NCBI GenBank assembly: GCA_023634235.1
Contig: JAMKCF010000003.1
Location: forward strand, 17,206,742 to 17,270,741
Length of the DNA: 64,000 nucleotides
From: Pisaster brevispinus
Taxonomy: Eukaryota > Echinodermata > Asteroidea > Forcipulatida > Asteriidae
Direction: 5' to 3'
How positions within the stretch are numbered: the stretch's first letter is position 1; every line of letters starts with the position of its first letter. A program made the translations under genes and the position numbers. Under the pieces are notes generated by a model. That model made no database searches and was not told where the DNA came from. It was given only the letters and a program-made list of their open reading frames with translations. This document shows positions 35,150 to 49,090 of this stretch, piece by piece.

Positions 35150-37038
35150 ACCCCGGTTCGAATCCCGGCAGTGTCCTTGATCTTCTTTTCTTTTTTCTGA
35201 GTCTAAGGATTTGAATCATGATTTCACTTATGAGGTAGGAATTTCACTTGTCTTTGCGTGAAACAGATGGCCCAGTGGTTGGGAGATAGTTTCTGGTGGA
35301 TCGGGACCCCGGTTCGAATCCCGGCAGTGTCCTTGATCTTTTTTTTCTTTTTTTTCAGAGTCTAAGGATTTGAATCATAATTTCACTTATGATGTAAGAA
35401 TTTCGCTTGTCTTTGCGTGGAACAGATAGCCCTGTGGTTGGGAGATAGTTTCTGGTGGATCGGGACCCCGGTTCGAATCCCGGCAGTGTCCTTGATCTTA
35501 TTTTTCTTTTTTTCTGAGTATAAGGATTTGAATCATGATTTCAGTTATGAGTTAGGAATTTCGATTGTCTTTGCGTGGAACAGATAGCCCAGTGGTTGGG
35601 AGATAGTTTCTTGTGGATCAGGACCACGGTTCAAATCCTGGTAGGGTCTTTGATCCCCTTACCTTTTTTTCTGAGTCTAAAGATTTGAATCATGATTTCA
35701 CTTATGAGGTAGGAATTTTGCATGTCTTTGCGTGGAACAGTTAGGCCAGTGGTTGGGAGATAGTTTCTGGTGGATCGGGACAACGGTTCGAATCCCGGCA
35801 GTGTCCTTGATTCACTTTTTTCCTTTTTCAGAGTCTAAAGATTTGAATCATGATTTCACTTATGACGTATGAATTTCGCTTGTCTTTGCGTGGAACAGAT
35901 AGCCCAGTGGTTGGTAGATAGTTTCTGGTGGATCGGGACCACGGTTCGAATCCCGACAATTTCCTTGATTCACTTTTTCTTTTTTCTGAGTCTAAAGATT
36001 TGAATCATGATTTCACTTATGAGGTAGGAATTTCACTTGTCTTTGCGTGGAACCGATAGCCCAGTGGTTTTGAGATAGTTTCTGGTGGATCGGGACCCCG
36101 GTTCGAAACCCGGCAGTGTCCTTGATCTTCTTTTCTTTTTTCTGAGTCTAAGGATTTGAATCATGATTTCACTTATGAGGTAGGAATTTCACTTGTCTTT
36201 GCGTGAAACAGATGGCCCAGTGGTTGGGAGATAGTTTCTGGTGGATCGGGACCCCGGTTCGAATCCCGGCAGTGTCCTTGATCTTTTTTTTCTTTTTTTT
36301 TCAGAGTCTAAGGATTTGAATCATAATTTCACTTATGATGTAATAATTTCGCTTGTCTTTGCGTGGAACAGATAGCCCTGTGGTTGGGAGATAGTTTCTG
36401 GTGGATCGGGACCCCGGTTCGAATCCCGGCAGTGTCCTTGATCTTATTTTTCTTTTTTTCTGAGTATAAGGATTTGAATCATGATTTCACTTATGAGTTA
36501 GGAATTTCGATTGTCTTTGCGTGGAACAGATAGCCCAGTGGTTGGGAGATAGTTTCTTGTGGATCAGGACCACGGTTCAAATCCTGGTAGGGTCTTTGAT
36601 CCCCTTACCTTTTTTTCTGAGTCTAAAGATTTGAATCATGATTTCACTTATGAGGTAGGAATTTCGCATGTCTTTGCGTGGAACAGTTAGGCCAGTGGTT
36701 GGGAGATAGTTTCTGGTGGATCGGGACCACGGTTCGAATCCCGGCAGTGTCCTTGATTCACTTTTTCCTTTTTCAGAGTCTAAAGATTTGAATCATGATT
36801 TCACTTATGACGTATGAATTTCGCTTGTCTTTGCGTGGAACAGATAGCCCAGTGGTTGGTAGATAGTTTCTGGTGGATCGGGACCACGGTTCGAATCCCG
36901 ACAATTTCCTTGATTCACTTTTTCTTTTTTCTGAGTCTAAAGATTTGAATCATGATTTCACTTATGAGGTAGGAATTTCACTTGTCTTTGCGTGGAACCG
37001 ATAGCCCAGTGGTTTTGAGATAGTTTCTGGTGGATCGG
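35150..37038 (+). repeat. Six-unit tandem duplication (945 bp period)
   Basis: Copy 1 is about 35150-36094 and copy 2 about 36095-37038; GAAACAGATGG lies at 35260 and 36205. The copies part near 37038, where copy 2 continues as GATCGGAACCACGG. The first four units occur again at 38.05 and 39.31 kb. Confidence 0.83.
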
Positions 37039-38045
37039 AACCACGGTTCGAATCCCGACAAGTTCCTTAATTCACTTTTTCTTTGTTCTGAGTCTAAAGA
37101 TTTGAATCATGATTTCACTTATGAGGTAGGAATTTCGCTTGTCTTTGCGTGAAAAAGATAGCCCAGTGGTTGAGACATGGTTTCTGGTGGATCGGGACCA
37201 CGGTTCGAATCCCGGCAGTGTCCTCGTTTCTGTTTTTCCTTTTTCTGAGTCTAAAGATTTGAATCATGATTTCAGTAATGAGGTAGGAATTTCGATTGTC
37301 TTTGCGTGGAATAGATAGCCCAGTGGTTGGGAGAAAGTTTCTGGTGGATCGAGACCCCGGTTCGAATCCCAGCAGTGTCCTTGATCTTCTTTTTCGTTGT
37401 TTTTCTGAGTCTAAGGGTTTGAATCATGATTTCACTCATGCCGTATGAATTTCGCTTGTCTTTGCGTGGAACACATAGCCCAGTGGTTGGAAGATAGTTT
37501 CTGGTGGATCGGGACCACGGTTCGAATCCCGACAAGTTCCTTGATTCACTTTTTCTTTTTTCTGAGTCTAAAGATTTGAATCATGATTTCACTTATGAGG
37601 TAGGAATTTCGCATGTCTTTGCGTGGAACAGATAGCCCAGTGGTTTTGAGATAGTTTCTGGTGGATCGGGACCACGGTTCGAATGCCGGCAGTGTCATTG
37701 ATTCACTTTTTCTTTTTTCTGAGTCTAAAGATTTGAATCATGATTTCACTTATGTGGTAGGAATTTCGTTTTTCTTTGCGTGGAACACATAGCCCAGTGG
37801 TTGGGAGATAGTTTCTGGTGGATCGGGACCCCGGTTCGAATCCCGGCAGGGTCCTTGATTCACTTTTTTTTTCCTAAGTCTTTAGATTTGAATCATGATT
37901 TCACTTATGACGTATGAATTTCGCTTGTCTTTGCGTGGAACAGATAGCCCAGTGGTTGGGAGATAGTTTCTGGTGGATCGGGACCCCGGTTCGAATCCCG
38001 GCAGTGTCCTTGATCTTCTTTTTTTTCTGAGTCTAAGGATTTGAA

Positions 38046-39308
38046 TCATGATTTCACTTATGAGGTAGGAATTTCACTTGTCTTTGCGTGAAACAGATGG
38101 CCCAGTGGTTGGGAGATAGTTTCTGGTGGATCGGGACCCCGGTTCGAATCCCGGCAGTGTCCTTGATCTTTTTTTTCTTTTTTTTCAGAGTCTAAGGATT
38201 TGAATCATAATTTCACTTATGATGTAAGAATTTCGCTTGTCTTTGCGTGGAACAGATAGCCCAGTGGTTGGGAGATATTTTCTGGTGGATCGGGACCCCG
38301 GTTCGAATCCCGGCAGTGTCCTTGATCTTATTTTTCTTTTTTTCTGAGTCTAAGGATTTGAATCATGATTTCACTTATGAGTTAGGAATTTCGATTGTCT
38401 TTGCGTGGAACAGATAGCCCAGTGGTTGGGAGATAGTTTCTTGTGGATGAGGACCACGGTTCAAATCCTGGTAGGGTCTTTGATCCCCTTACCTTTTTTT
38501 CTGAGTCTAAAGATTTGAATCATGATTTCACTTATGAGGTAGGAATTTCGCATGTCTTTGCGTGGAACAGTTAGGCCAGTGGTTGGGAGATAGTTTCTGG
38601 TGGATCGGGACCACGGTTCGAATCCCGGCAGTGTCCTTGATTCACTTTTTCCTTTTTCAGAGTCTAAAGATTTGAATCATGATTTCACTTATGTGGTAGG
38701 AATTTCGCTTGTCTTTTCGTGGAACAGATAGCCCAGTGGTTGGGAGATAGTTTCTAGTGGATCGGGACCACGGTTCGAACACCGACAGTGTCCTTGATCT
38801 TCATTTTCTTTTTTTCTGAGTCTAAGGATTTGATCCATGATTTAACTTATGACGTATGAATTTCGCTTGTCTTTGCGTGGAACAGATAGCCCAGTGGTTG
38901 GGAGAAAGTTTCTGGTGGATCGAGACCCCGGTTCGAATCCCAGCAGAGTCCTTGATCTTCTTTTTCGTTTTTTTTCTGAGTCTAAGGGTTTGAATCATGA
39001 TTTCACTCATGCCGTATGAATTTCGCTTGTCTTTGCGTGGAACACATAGCCCAGTGGTTGGGAGATAGTTTCTGGTGGATCGGGACCACGGTTCGAATCC
39101 CGACAAGTTCCTTGATTCACTTTTTCTTTTTTCTGAGTCTTAAGATTTGAATCATGATCTCACTTATGAGGTGAAAATTTCGATTGTCTTTGCGTGGAAC
39201 AGATAGCCCAGTGGTTTTGAGATAGTTTCTGGTGGATCGGGACCACGGTTCGAATGCCGGCAGTGTCATTGATTCACTTTTTCCTTTTTCTGAGTCTAAA
39301 GATTTGAA
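38046..39308 (+). repeat. 1263 bp tandem duplication, copy 1
   Basis: Eight units, recurring at 39309-40571 with constant offset 1263 bp (AAACAGATGG at 38091 and 39354; the TTTTTCGTTTTTTTTC T-run variant and CATGCCGTATG in both). Confidence 0.88.
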
Positions 39309-40571
39309 TCATGATTTCACTTATGAGGTAGGAATTTCACTTGTCTTTGCGTGAAACAGATGGCCCAGTGGTTGGGAGATAGTTTCTGGTGGATCGGGAC
39401 CCCGGTTCGAATCCCGGCAGTGTCCTTGATCTTTTTTTTCTTTTTTTTCAGAGTCTAAGGATTTGAATCATAATTTCACTTATGATGTAAGAATTTCGCT
39501 TGTCTTTGCGTGGAACAGATAGCCCAGTGGTTGGGAGATATTTTCTGGTAGATCGGGACCCCGGTTCGAATCCCGGCAGTGTCCTTGATCTTATTTTTCT
39601 TTTTTTCTGAGTCTAAGGATTTGAATCATGATTTCACTTATGAGTTAGGAATTTCGATTGTCTTTGCGTGGAACAGATAGCCCAGTGGTTGGGAGATAGT
39701 TTCTTGTGGATGAGGACCACGGTTCAAATCCTGGTAGGGTCTTTGATCCCCTTACCTTTTTTTCTGAGTCTAAAGATTTGAATCATGATTTCACTTATGA
39801 GGTAGGCATTTCGCATGTCTTTGCGTGGAACAGTTAGGCCAGTGGTTGGGAGATAGTTTCTGGTGGATCGGGACCACGGTTCGAATCCCGGCAGTGTCCT
39901 TGATTCACTTTTTCCTTTTTCAGAGTCTAAAGATTTGAATCATGATTTCACTTATGTGGTAGGAATTTCGCTTGTCTTTTCGTGGAACAGATAGCCCAGT
40001 GGTTGGGAGATAGTTTCTAGTGGATCGGGACCACGGTTCGAACACCGACAGTGTCCTTGATCTTCTTTTTCTTTTTTTCTGAGTCTAAGGATTTGATCCA
40101 TGATTTAACTTATGACGTATGAATTTCGCTTGTCTTTGCGTGGAACAGATAGCCCAGTGGTTGGGAGAAAGTTTCTGGTGGATCGAGACCCCGGTTCGAA
40201 TCCCAGCAGAGTCCTTGATCTTCTTTTTCGTTTTTTTTCTGAGTCTAAGGGTTTGAATCATGATTTCACTCATGCCGTATGAATTTCGCTTGTCTTTGCG
40301 TGGAACACATAGTCCAGTGGTTGGGAGATAGTTTCTGGTGGATCGGGACCACGGTTCGAATCCCGACAAGTTCCTTGATTCACTTTTTCTTTTTGCTGAG
40401 TCTTAAGATTTGAATCATGATCTCACTTATGAGGTGAAAATTTCGATTGTCTTTGCGTGGAACAGATAGCCCAGTGGTTTTGAGATAGTTTCTGGTGGAT
40501 CGGGACCACGGTTCGAATGCCGGCAGTGTCATTGATTCACTTTTTCCTTTTTCTGAGTCTAAAGATTTGAA
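39309..40571 (+). repeat. 1263 bp tandem duplication, copy 2
   Basis: Copy of 38046-39308 with a few point changes, for example GGTAGATCGGG for GGTGGATCGGG and TAGTCCAGTGG for TAGCCCAGTGG. Ends where the next unit reads TATGTGGTAGG. Confidence 0.88.
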
Positions 40572-41030
40572 TCATGATTTCACTTATGTGGTAGGAATTT
40601 CGCTTGTATTTGCGTGGAACAGATAGCCCAGTCGTTGGGAGATAGTTTCTGGTGGATCGGGACAACGGTTCGAATCCCGTCAAAGTCCTTGATTCACTTT
40701 TTCTTTTTTCTAAGTCTAAAGATTTGAATCATGATGTCATTTATGAGGTGGAAATTTCGCTTGTCTTTTAGTGGAACACATAGCCCCGTGGTTGGGAGAT
40801 AGTTTCTGGTGGATCGGGACCACGGTTCGAATCCAGACAAGGTCCTTGATTCACTTTTTCTTTTTTCTAAGTCTTTAGATTTGAATCATGATTTCACTTA
40901 TGAGGTAGGAATTTCGCTTGTCTTTGCGTGGAACAAATAGCCCAGTGGTTGGGAGATAGTTTCTGGTGGATCGGGACCACGGTTCGAATCCCGACAAGGT
41001 TCTTGATTGACTTTGTATTTTTTTCTGAGT

Positions 41031-41055
41031 ATAAATATTTCAATTTTGATTTCAC
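41031..41055 (+). other. Linker variant resembling the parent of the 13-bp insertion
   Basis: Here the linker reads AAATATTTCAATTTTGATTT then CAC, with normal unit length. The run TTTCAATTTTGATTTCAC is the same as the right part of the 13-bp-insertion units at 47.8-61.1 kb. It is the only place I saw this right part without the duplicated left part. Confidence 0.75.
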
Positions 41056-42119
41056 TTATGATGTAGGAATTTCGCTTGTCTTTGCGCGGAACAGATAGCC
41101 CAGTGGTTTGGAGATAGTTTCTGGTGGGTCGGGACCACGGTTCGAATCCCGGCAGTGTCCTTGATTCACTTTTTCCTTGTTCTAAGTCTTTAGATTTGAA
41201 TCATGATTTCACTTATGACGTATGAATTTCGCTTGTCTTTGCGTGGAACACATAGCCCAGTGGTTGGTAGATAGTTTCTGGTGGATCGGGACCACGGTTC
41301 GAATCCCGACAAGTTCCTTGATTCACTTTTTCTTTTTTCTGAGTCTAAAGATTTGAATCATGATTTCACTTATGAGGTGAACATTTCAATTGTCTTTGCG
41401 TGGAACAGATAGCCCAGTGGTTTTGAGATAGTTTCTGGTGGATCGGGACCACGGTTCGAATCCCGACAAGTTCCTTGATTCACTTTTTCTTTTTTCTGAG
41501 TCTAAAGATTTGAATCATGATTTCACTTATGAGTTAGGAATTTCACTTGTCTTTGCGTGGAACCGATAGCCCAATGGTTGGGAGATATTTTCTGGTGGGT
41601 CGGGACCACGGTTCGAATCCCGGCAGTGTCCTCGTTTCTGTTTTTCCTTTTTCTGAGTCTAAAGATTTGAATCATGAGTTCACTTATGAGGTAGGAATTT
41701 CGCTTGTCTTTGCGTGGAAAAGATAGCCCAGTGGTTGAGACATGGTTTCTGGTGGATCGGGACCACGGTTCGAATCCCGGCAGTGTCCTCGTTTCTGTTT
41801 TTCCTTTTTCTGAGTCTAAAGATTTGAATCATGATTTCACTTATGACGTATGAATTTCGCTTGTCTTTGCGTGGAACACATAGCCCAGTGGTTGGGAGAT
41901 AGTTTCTGGTGGATCGGGACAACGGTTCGAATCCCGGCAAAGTCCTTGATTAACTTTTTCTTTTTTCTGAGTCTAAAGATTTGAATCATGAATTCACTAA
42001 TGAGGTAGGAATTTCGCTTGTCTTTGCGTGAAACAGATAGCCCAGTGGTTTTGAGATAGTTTCTGGTGGATCGGGACCACGGTTCGAATCCCGACAAGTT
42101 CCTTGATTCACTTTTTCTT

Positions 42120-43535
42120 TTTTCTGAGTCTAAAGATTTGAATCATGATGTCATTTATGAGGTGGAAATTTCGCTTGTCTTTTAGTGAAACACATAGCCC
42201 AGTGGTTGGTAGATAGTTTCTGGTGGATCGGGACCACGGTTCGAATCCCGACAAGTTCCTTGATTCGCTTTTTCTTTTTTCTGAGTCTAAAGATTTGAAT
42301 CATGATGTCATTTATGAGGTGGAAATTTCGCTTGTCTTTTAGTGAAACACATAGCCCAGTGGTTGGTAGATAGTTTCTGGTGGATCGGGACCACGGTTCG
42401 AATCCCGACAAGTTCCTTGATTCGCTTTTTCTTTTTTCTGAGTCTAAAGATTTGAATCATGATTTCACTTATGAGGTGAAAATTTCGATTGTCTTTGCGT
42501 GGAACAGATAGCCCAGTGGTTGGTAGATAGTTTCTGGTGGATCGGGACCACGGTTCAAATCCCGACAAGTTCCTTGATTCGCTTTTTCTTTTTTCTGAGT
42601 CTAAAGATTTGAATCATGATGTCATTTATGAGGTGGAAATTTCGCTTGTCTTTTAGTGAAACACATAGCCCAGTGGTTGGTAGATAGTTTCTGGTGGATC
42701 GGGACCACGGTTCGAATCCCGACAAGTTCCTTGATTCGCTTTTTCTTTTTTCTGAGTCTAAAGATTTGAATCATGATTTCACTTATGAGGTGAAAATTTC
42801 GATTGTCTTTGCGTGGAACAGATAGCCCAGTGGTTTTGAGATAGTTTCTGGTGGATCGGGACCACGGTTCGAATGCCGGCAGTGTCATTGATTCACTTTT
42901 TCCTTTTTCTGAGTCTAAAGATTTGAATCATGATTTCACTTATGACGTATGAATTTCGCTTGTCTTTGCGTGGAACACATAGCCCAGTGGTTGGGAGATA
43001 GTTTCTGGTGGATCGGGACAACGGTTCGTATCCCGTCAAAGTCCTTGATTCACTTTATTTTTTTTTCTGAGTCTAAAGATTTGAATCATGAATTCACTAA
43101 TGAGGTAGGAATTTCGCTTGTCTTTGCGTGAAACAGATAGCCCAGTGGTTTTGAGATAGTTTCTGGTGGATCGGGACCACGGTTTGAATCCCGACAAGTT
43201 CCTTGATTAACTTTTTCTTTTTTCTGAGTCTAAAGATTTGAATCATGATGTCATTTATGAGGTGGAAATTTCGCATGTCTTTTAGTGAAACACATAGCCC
43301 AGTGGTTGGTAGATAGTTTCTGGTGGATCGGGACCACGGTTCGAATCCCGACAAGTTCCTTGATTCGCTTTTTCTTTTTTCTGAGTGTTAAGATTTGAAT
43401 CATGATGTCATTTATGAGGTGGAAATTTCGCTTGTCTTTTAGTGAAACACATAGCCCAGTGGTTGGTAGATAGTTTCTGGTGGATCGGGACCACGGTTCG
43501 AATCCCGACAAGTTCCTTGATTCGCTTTTTCTTTT
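42120..43535 (+). repeat. Recently amplified single units (TTTTAGTG type)
   Basis: Units with GATGTCATTTATGAGGTGG begin near 42125, 42282, 42596, 43223 and 43380. Neighbouring copies are spaced exactly 157 or 314 bp and are almost identical, a sign of recent single-unit amplification, unlike the block-wise duplication elsewhere. Confidence 0.78.
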
Positions 43536-46079
43536 TTCTGAGTCTAAAGATTTGAATCATGATTTCACTTATGAGGTGAAAATTTCGATTGTCTTTGCGT
43601 GGAACAGATAGCCCAGTGGTTTTGAGATAGTTTCTGGTGGATCGGGACCACGGTTCGAATCCCGACAAGTTCCTTGATTCAATTTTTCTTTTTTCTGAGT
43701 CTAAAGATTTGAATCATGATTTCACTTATGAGTTAGGAATTTCACTTGTCTTTGCGTGGAACCGATAGCCCAGTGGTTTTGAGATAGTTTCTGGTGGATC
43801 GGAACCACGGTTCGAATCCCGACAAGTTCCTTGATTCACTTTTTCTTTTTTCTGAGTCTAAAGATTTGAATCATGATTTCACTTATGAGTTAGGAATTTC
43901 ACTTGTCTTTGCGTGGAACCGATAGCCCAATGGTTGGGAGATATTTTCTGGTGGGTCGGGACCACGGTTCGAATCCCGGCAGTGTCCTCGTTTCTGTTTT
44001 TCCTTTTTCTGAGTCTAAAGATTTGAATCATGAGTTCACTTATGAGGTAGGAATTTCGCTTGTCTTTGCGTGGAAAAGATAGCCCAGTGGTTGAGACATG
44101 GTTTCTGGTGGATCGGGACCACGGTTCGAATCCCGGCAGTGTCCTCGTTTCTGTTTTTCCTTTTTCTGAGTCTAAAGATTTGAATCATGATTTCAGTAAT
44201 GAGGTAGGAATTTCGATTGTCTTTGCGTGGAACAGATAGCCCAGTGGTTGAGAGAAAGTTTCTGGTGGATCGAGACCCCGGTTCGAATCCCAGAAGTGTC
44301 CTTGATCTTCTTTTTCGTTTTTTTTTCTGAGTCTAAGGGTTTGAATCATGATTTCACTCATGCCGTATGAATTTCGCTTGTTTTTGCGTGGAACACATAG
44401 CCCAGTGGTTGGGAGATAGTTTCTGGTGGATCGGGACCACGGTTCGAATCCCGACAAATTCCTTGATTCACTTTTTCTTTTTTCTGAGTCTAAAGATTTG
44501 AATCATGATCTCACTTATGAGGTAGGAATTTCGCTTGTCTTTGCGTGTAACAGATAGCCCAGTGGTTGGGAGATAGTTTCTGGTGGGTCGGAACCACGGT
44601 TCGAATCCCGGCAGATTCCTTGATTCACTTTTTCTTTTTTCAGAGTCTAAAGATTTGAATCATGATCTCACTTATGAGGTGAAAATTTCGATTGTCTTTG
44701 CGTGGAACAGATAGCCCAGTGGTTTTGAGATAGTTTCTGGTGGATCGGGACAACGGTTCGAATCCCGGCAAGGTCCTTGATTCACAATTTATTTTGTCTA
44801 AGTCTTTAGATTTGAATCATGATTTCACTTATGAGGTAGGAATTTCGCTTGTCTTTGCGTGGAACAGATAGCCCAGTGGTTGGGAGATAGTTTCTGGTAA
44901 ATCGGGACCACGGTTCGAATCCCGACAAGGTCCTTGATTGACTCTTCTTTGTTCTCAGTCTAAAGATTTGAATCATGATTTCACTTATGAGGTAGGAATT
45001 TCGCTTGTCTTTGCGTGTAACAGATAGCCCAGTGGTTGGGAGATAGTTTCTGGTGGGTCGGGACCACGGTTCGAATCCCGGCTGATTCCTTGATTCACTT
45101 TTTCTTTTTTCAGAGTCTAAAGATTTGAATCATGATTTCACTTATGACGTAGGAATTTCGCTTGTCTTTGCGTGGAACACATAGCCCAATGGTTGGGAGA
45201 TAGTTTCTGGTGGATCGGGACAACGGTTCGAATCCCGTCAAAGTCCTTGATTCACTTTATTTTTTTTTTCTGAGTCTAAAGATTTGAATCATGAAGTCAC
45301 TAATGAGGTAGGAATTTCGCTTGTCTTTGCATGGAACCGATAGCCCAATGGTTGGGAGATATTTTCTGGTGGGTCGGGACCACTGTTCGAATCCCGGCAG
45401 TGTCCTCGTTTCTGTTTTTCCTTTTTCTGAGTCTAAAGATTTGAATCATGAGTTCACTTATGAGGTAGGAATTTCGCTTGTCTTTGCGTGGAAAAGATAG
45501 CCCAGTGGTTGAGACATAGTTTCTGGTGGATCGGGACCATGGTTCGAATCCCGGCAGTGTCCTCGTTTCTGTTTTTCCTTTTTCTGAGTCTAAGGGTTTG
45601 AATCATGATTTCAGTAATGAGGTATGAATTTCGCTTGTCTTTGCGTGGAACACATAGCCCAATGGTTGGGAGATAGTTTCTGGTGGATCGGGACAACGGT
45701 TCGAATCCCGTCAAAGTCCTTGATTCACTTTATTTTTTTTTCTGAGTCTAAAGATTTGAATCATGAATTCACTAATGAGGTAGGAATTTCGCTTGTCTTT
45801 GCGTGAAACAGATAGCCCAGTGGTTGGGAGACAGTTTCTGGTGGATCGGGGCCACGGTTCGAATCCCAGCAGGGTCCTCGATTCACTTTTTTTTTCTAAG
45901 TCTTTATATTTGAATCATGATGTCATTTATGAGGTGGAAATTTCGCTTGTCATTTAGTGGAACACATAGCCCCGTGGTTGGGAGATAGTTTCTGGTGGAT
46001 CGGGACCACGGTTCAAATCCAGACAAGGTCCTTGATTCACTTTTTCTTTTTTTCTGAGTATAAAGATTTGAATCATGAT

Positions 46080-47253
46080 TTCACTTATGGGGTAGGAATT
46101 TCGCTTGTCTTTGCGTGGAACAAATAGCCCCGTGGTTGGGAGATAGTTTCTGGTGGATCGGGACCACGGTTCAAATCCAGAAAAGGTCCTTGATTCACTT
46201 TTTCTTTTTTTCTGAGTATAAAGATTTGAATCATGATTTCACTTATGAGGTAGGAATTTCGTTTGTCATTGGGTAGAACAGATAGCCCAGTGGTTTGGAG
46301 ATAGTATCTGGTGGGTCGGGACCACGGTTCGAATCCCGACAAGGTCCTAGATTCACTTTTCCTTTTTTCTGAGTTCATAGATTTTAATCATGATTTCACT
46401 TATGAGGTAGGAATTTCGCTAGTCTTTGCGTGGAACAGATAGCCCAGTGGTTGGGAGATAGTTTCTGGTGGATCTGGACCACGGTTCGAATCCCGGCAGT
46501 GTCCTTGATCTTCTTTTCTTTTTCTCTGAGTCTAAAGATTTGAATCATGATTTTACTTATGACGTAGGAATTTCGCTTGTATTTGCGTGGAACAGATAGC
46601 CCAGTGGTTGCGCGATAGTTTCTGGTGGATCGGGACCCCGGTTCGAATCCCGACAAGGTCCTTGATTGACTCTTCTTTTTTCTGAGTCTAAAGATTTGAA
46701 TCATGATTTCACTTATGGGGTAGGAATTTCGCTTGTCTTTGCGTGGAACAAATAGCCCCGTGGTTGGGAGATAGTTTCTGGTGGATCGGGACCACGGTTC
46801 AAATCCAGAAAAGGTCCTTGATTCACTTTTTCTTTTTTTCTGAGTATAAAGATTTGAATCATGATTTCACTTATGAGGTAGGAATTTCGTTTGTCATTGG
46901 GTAGAACAGATAGCCCAGTGGTTTGGAGATAGTATCTGGTGGATCGGGACCACGGTTCGAATCCCGACAAGGTCCTAGATTCACTTTTCCTTTTTTCTGA
47001 GTTCATAGATTTTAATCATGATTTCACTTATGAGGTAGGAATTTCGCTAGTCTTTGCGTGGAACAGATAGCCCAGTGGTTGGGAGATAGTTTCTGGTGGA
47101 TCTGGACCACGGTTCGAATCCCGGCAGTGTCCTTGATCTTCTTTTCTTTTTCTCTGAGTCTAAAGATTTGAATCATGATTTTACTTATGACGTAGGAATT
47201 TCGCTTGTATTTGCGTGGAACAGATAGCCCAGTGGTTGCGCGATAGTTTCTGG
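46080..47253 (+). repeat. Four-unit tandem duplication (628 bp period)
   Basis: 46080-46625 recurs at 46708-47253; the TATGGGGTAGG mark is at 46086 and 46714, and GTTCATAGATTTTAATC follows in both. The copies part where copy 2 reads GGTAGATCGGGACCAC. Confidence 0.86.
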
Positions 47254-49090
47254 TAGATCGGGACCACGGTTCGAATCCCGGTAGGGTCCTGATCCCCTTT
47301 TTTCTTTTATTCTGAGTCTAAAGATTTGAATCATGAGTTCACTTATGTGGTTATAATTTCGCATGTCTTTGCGTGGATTAGATAGCCCAGTGGTTGCGCG
47401 ATAGTTTCTGGTGGATCGGGACCCCGGTTTGAATCCCGACAAGGTCCTTGATTGACTCTTCTTTTTTCTGAGTCTAAAAATTTGAATCATGATTTCACTT
47501 ATGAGGTAGGAATTTCGCATGTCATTGCGTGGAACAGATAGCCCAGTGGTTGGGAGATAGTTTCTGGTGGGTCGGGGCCACGGTTCGAATCCCAGCAGGG
47601 TCCTCGATTCACTTTTTCTTTTGTCTAAGTCTTTATATTTGAATCATGATTTCACTTATGAGGTAGGAATTTCGCTTGTCTTTGCGTGGAACAAATAGTC
47701 CAGTGGTTGGGAGATAGTTTCTGGTGGGTCGTGACCACGGTTCGAATGCCGGCAGTGTCCTTCATTCACTTTTTCCTTTTTCTGAGTCTAAAGATTTGAA
47801 TCAAAGATTTCAATTTTGATTTCACTTATGAGGTAGGAATTTCGCTTGTCTTTGCGTGGAACAGATAGCCCAGTGGTTTGGAGATAGTTTCTGGTGGGTC
47901 GGGACCACGGTTCGAATCCCGGCAGTGTCCTTGATTTCCTTTGTCTAAGTCTTTAGATTTGAATCATGATTTCACTTATGAGGTAGGAATTTCGTTTGTC
48001 TTTTGGGTGGAACAGATAGCCCAGTGGTTGGGAGATAGTTTCTGGTCGATCTGGACCACGGTTCGAATCCCGGCAGTGTCCTTGATCTTCTTTTTCTTTT
48101 TCTCTGAGTCTAAAGATTTGAATCATGATTTTACTCATGAAGTAGGAATTTCGCTTGTATTTGCGTGGAACAGATAGCCCAGTGGTTGGGAGATAGTTTC
48201 TGGTAGATCGGGACCACGGTTCGAATCCCGGTAGGGTCCTGATCCCCTTTTTTATTTTATTCTGAGTCTAAAGATTTGAATCATGAGTTCACTTATGTGG
48301 TAATAATTTCGCATGTCTTTGCGTGGAACAGATAGCCCAGTGGTTGGGCGATAGTTTCTGGTGGATCGGGACCCCGGTTCGAATCCCGACAAGGTCCTTA
48401 ATTGACTCTTCTTTTTTCTGAGTCTAAAAATTTGAATCATGATTTCACTTATGAGGTAGGAATTTCGCTTGTGTTTGCGTGGAACAGATAGCCCAGTGGT
48501 TGGGAGATAGTTTTTGGTGGGTCGTGGCCACGGTTCGAATCCCAGCAGGGTCCTCGATTCACTTTTTCTTTTGTCTAAGTCTTTATATTTGAATCATGAT
48601 TTCACTTATGAGGTAGGAATTTCGCTTGTCTTTGCGTGGAACAAATAGCCCAGTGGTTGGGAGATAGTTTCTGGTGGGTCGTGACCACGGTTCGAATGCC
48701 GGCAGTGTCCTTGATTCACTTTTTCCTTTTTCTGAGTCTAAAGATTTGAATCAAAGATTTCAATTTTGATTTCACTTATGAGGTAGGAATTTCGCTTGTC
48801 TTTGCGTGGAACAGATAGCCCAGTGGTTTGGAGATAGTTTCTGGTGGGTCGGGACCACGGTTCGAATCCCGGCAGTGTCCTTAATTTCCTTTTTCTAAGT
48901 CTTTAGATTTGAATCATGATTTCACTTATGAGGTAGGAATTTCGTTTGTCTTTGGGTGGAAGAGATAGCCCAGTGGTTGGGAGATAGTTTCTGGTCGATC
49001 TGGACCACGGTTCGAATCCCGGCAGTGTCCTTGATCTTCTTTTTCTTTTTCTCTGATTCTAAAGATTTGAATCATGATTTTACTCATGAA
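47160..49090 (+). repeat. Six-unit tandem duplication (950 bp period)
   Basis: Copy 1 is about 47160-48140 and copy 2 about 48110-49090. CCCAGCAGGGTCCTCG lies at 47591 and 48541, and the 13-bp insertion unit at 47799 and 48749. Confidence 0.84.

Larger units (their letters stand above)
33771..41000 (+). repeat. Array domain D: GAGTCTAAGG linker units
   Basis: About 46 units. Typical marks are GAGTCTAAGGATTTG, CCTTGATCTTC spacers, TTTGATCCCCTTACC T-run variants, GAAACAGATGGCCCAG and GGAACAGTTAGGCCAG A-box variants, and TATGACGTATG. The first kilobase (33.8-35.0 kb) is a mixed border with domain C. Contains the 945 and 1263 bp duplications. No unique DNA seen. Confidence 0.78.
41001..46080 (+). 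repeat. Array domain E: TTTTAGTG and CCTCGTTTCTG units
   Basis: About 32 units. Two subfamilies dominate: one with GATGTCATTTATGAGGTGG and CTTTTAGTGAAACAC, the other with CCTCGTTTCTG then TTTTTCC after the B box and GGTTGAGACATGG after the A box. CCGACAAGTTCC and GAATTCACTAATGAGG recur (41991 and 43091, offset 1100 bp). No unique DNA seen. Confidence 0.78.

Noticed and set aside
47795..47860. Insertion of a foreign element in the long linkers at 47.8-61.1 kb
   Set aside because: The extra 13 bp consist of linker sequence already present in the family, including the form at 41.03 kb, so an internal recombination joint suffices.
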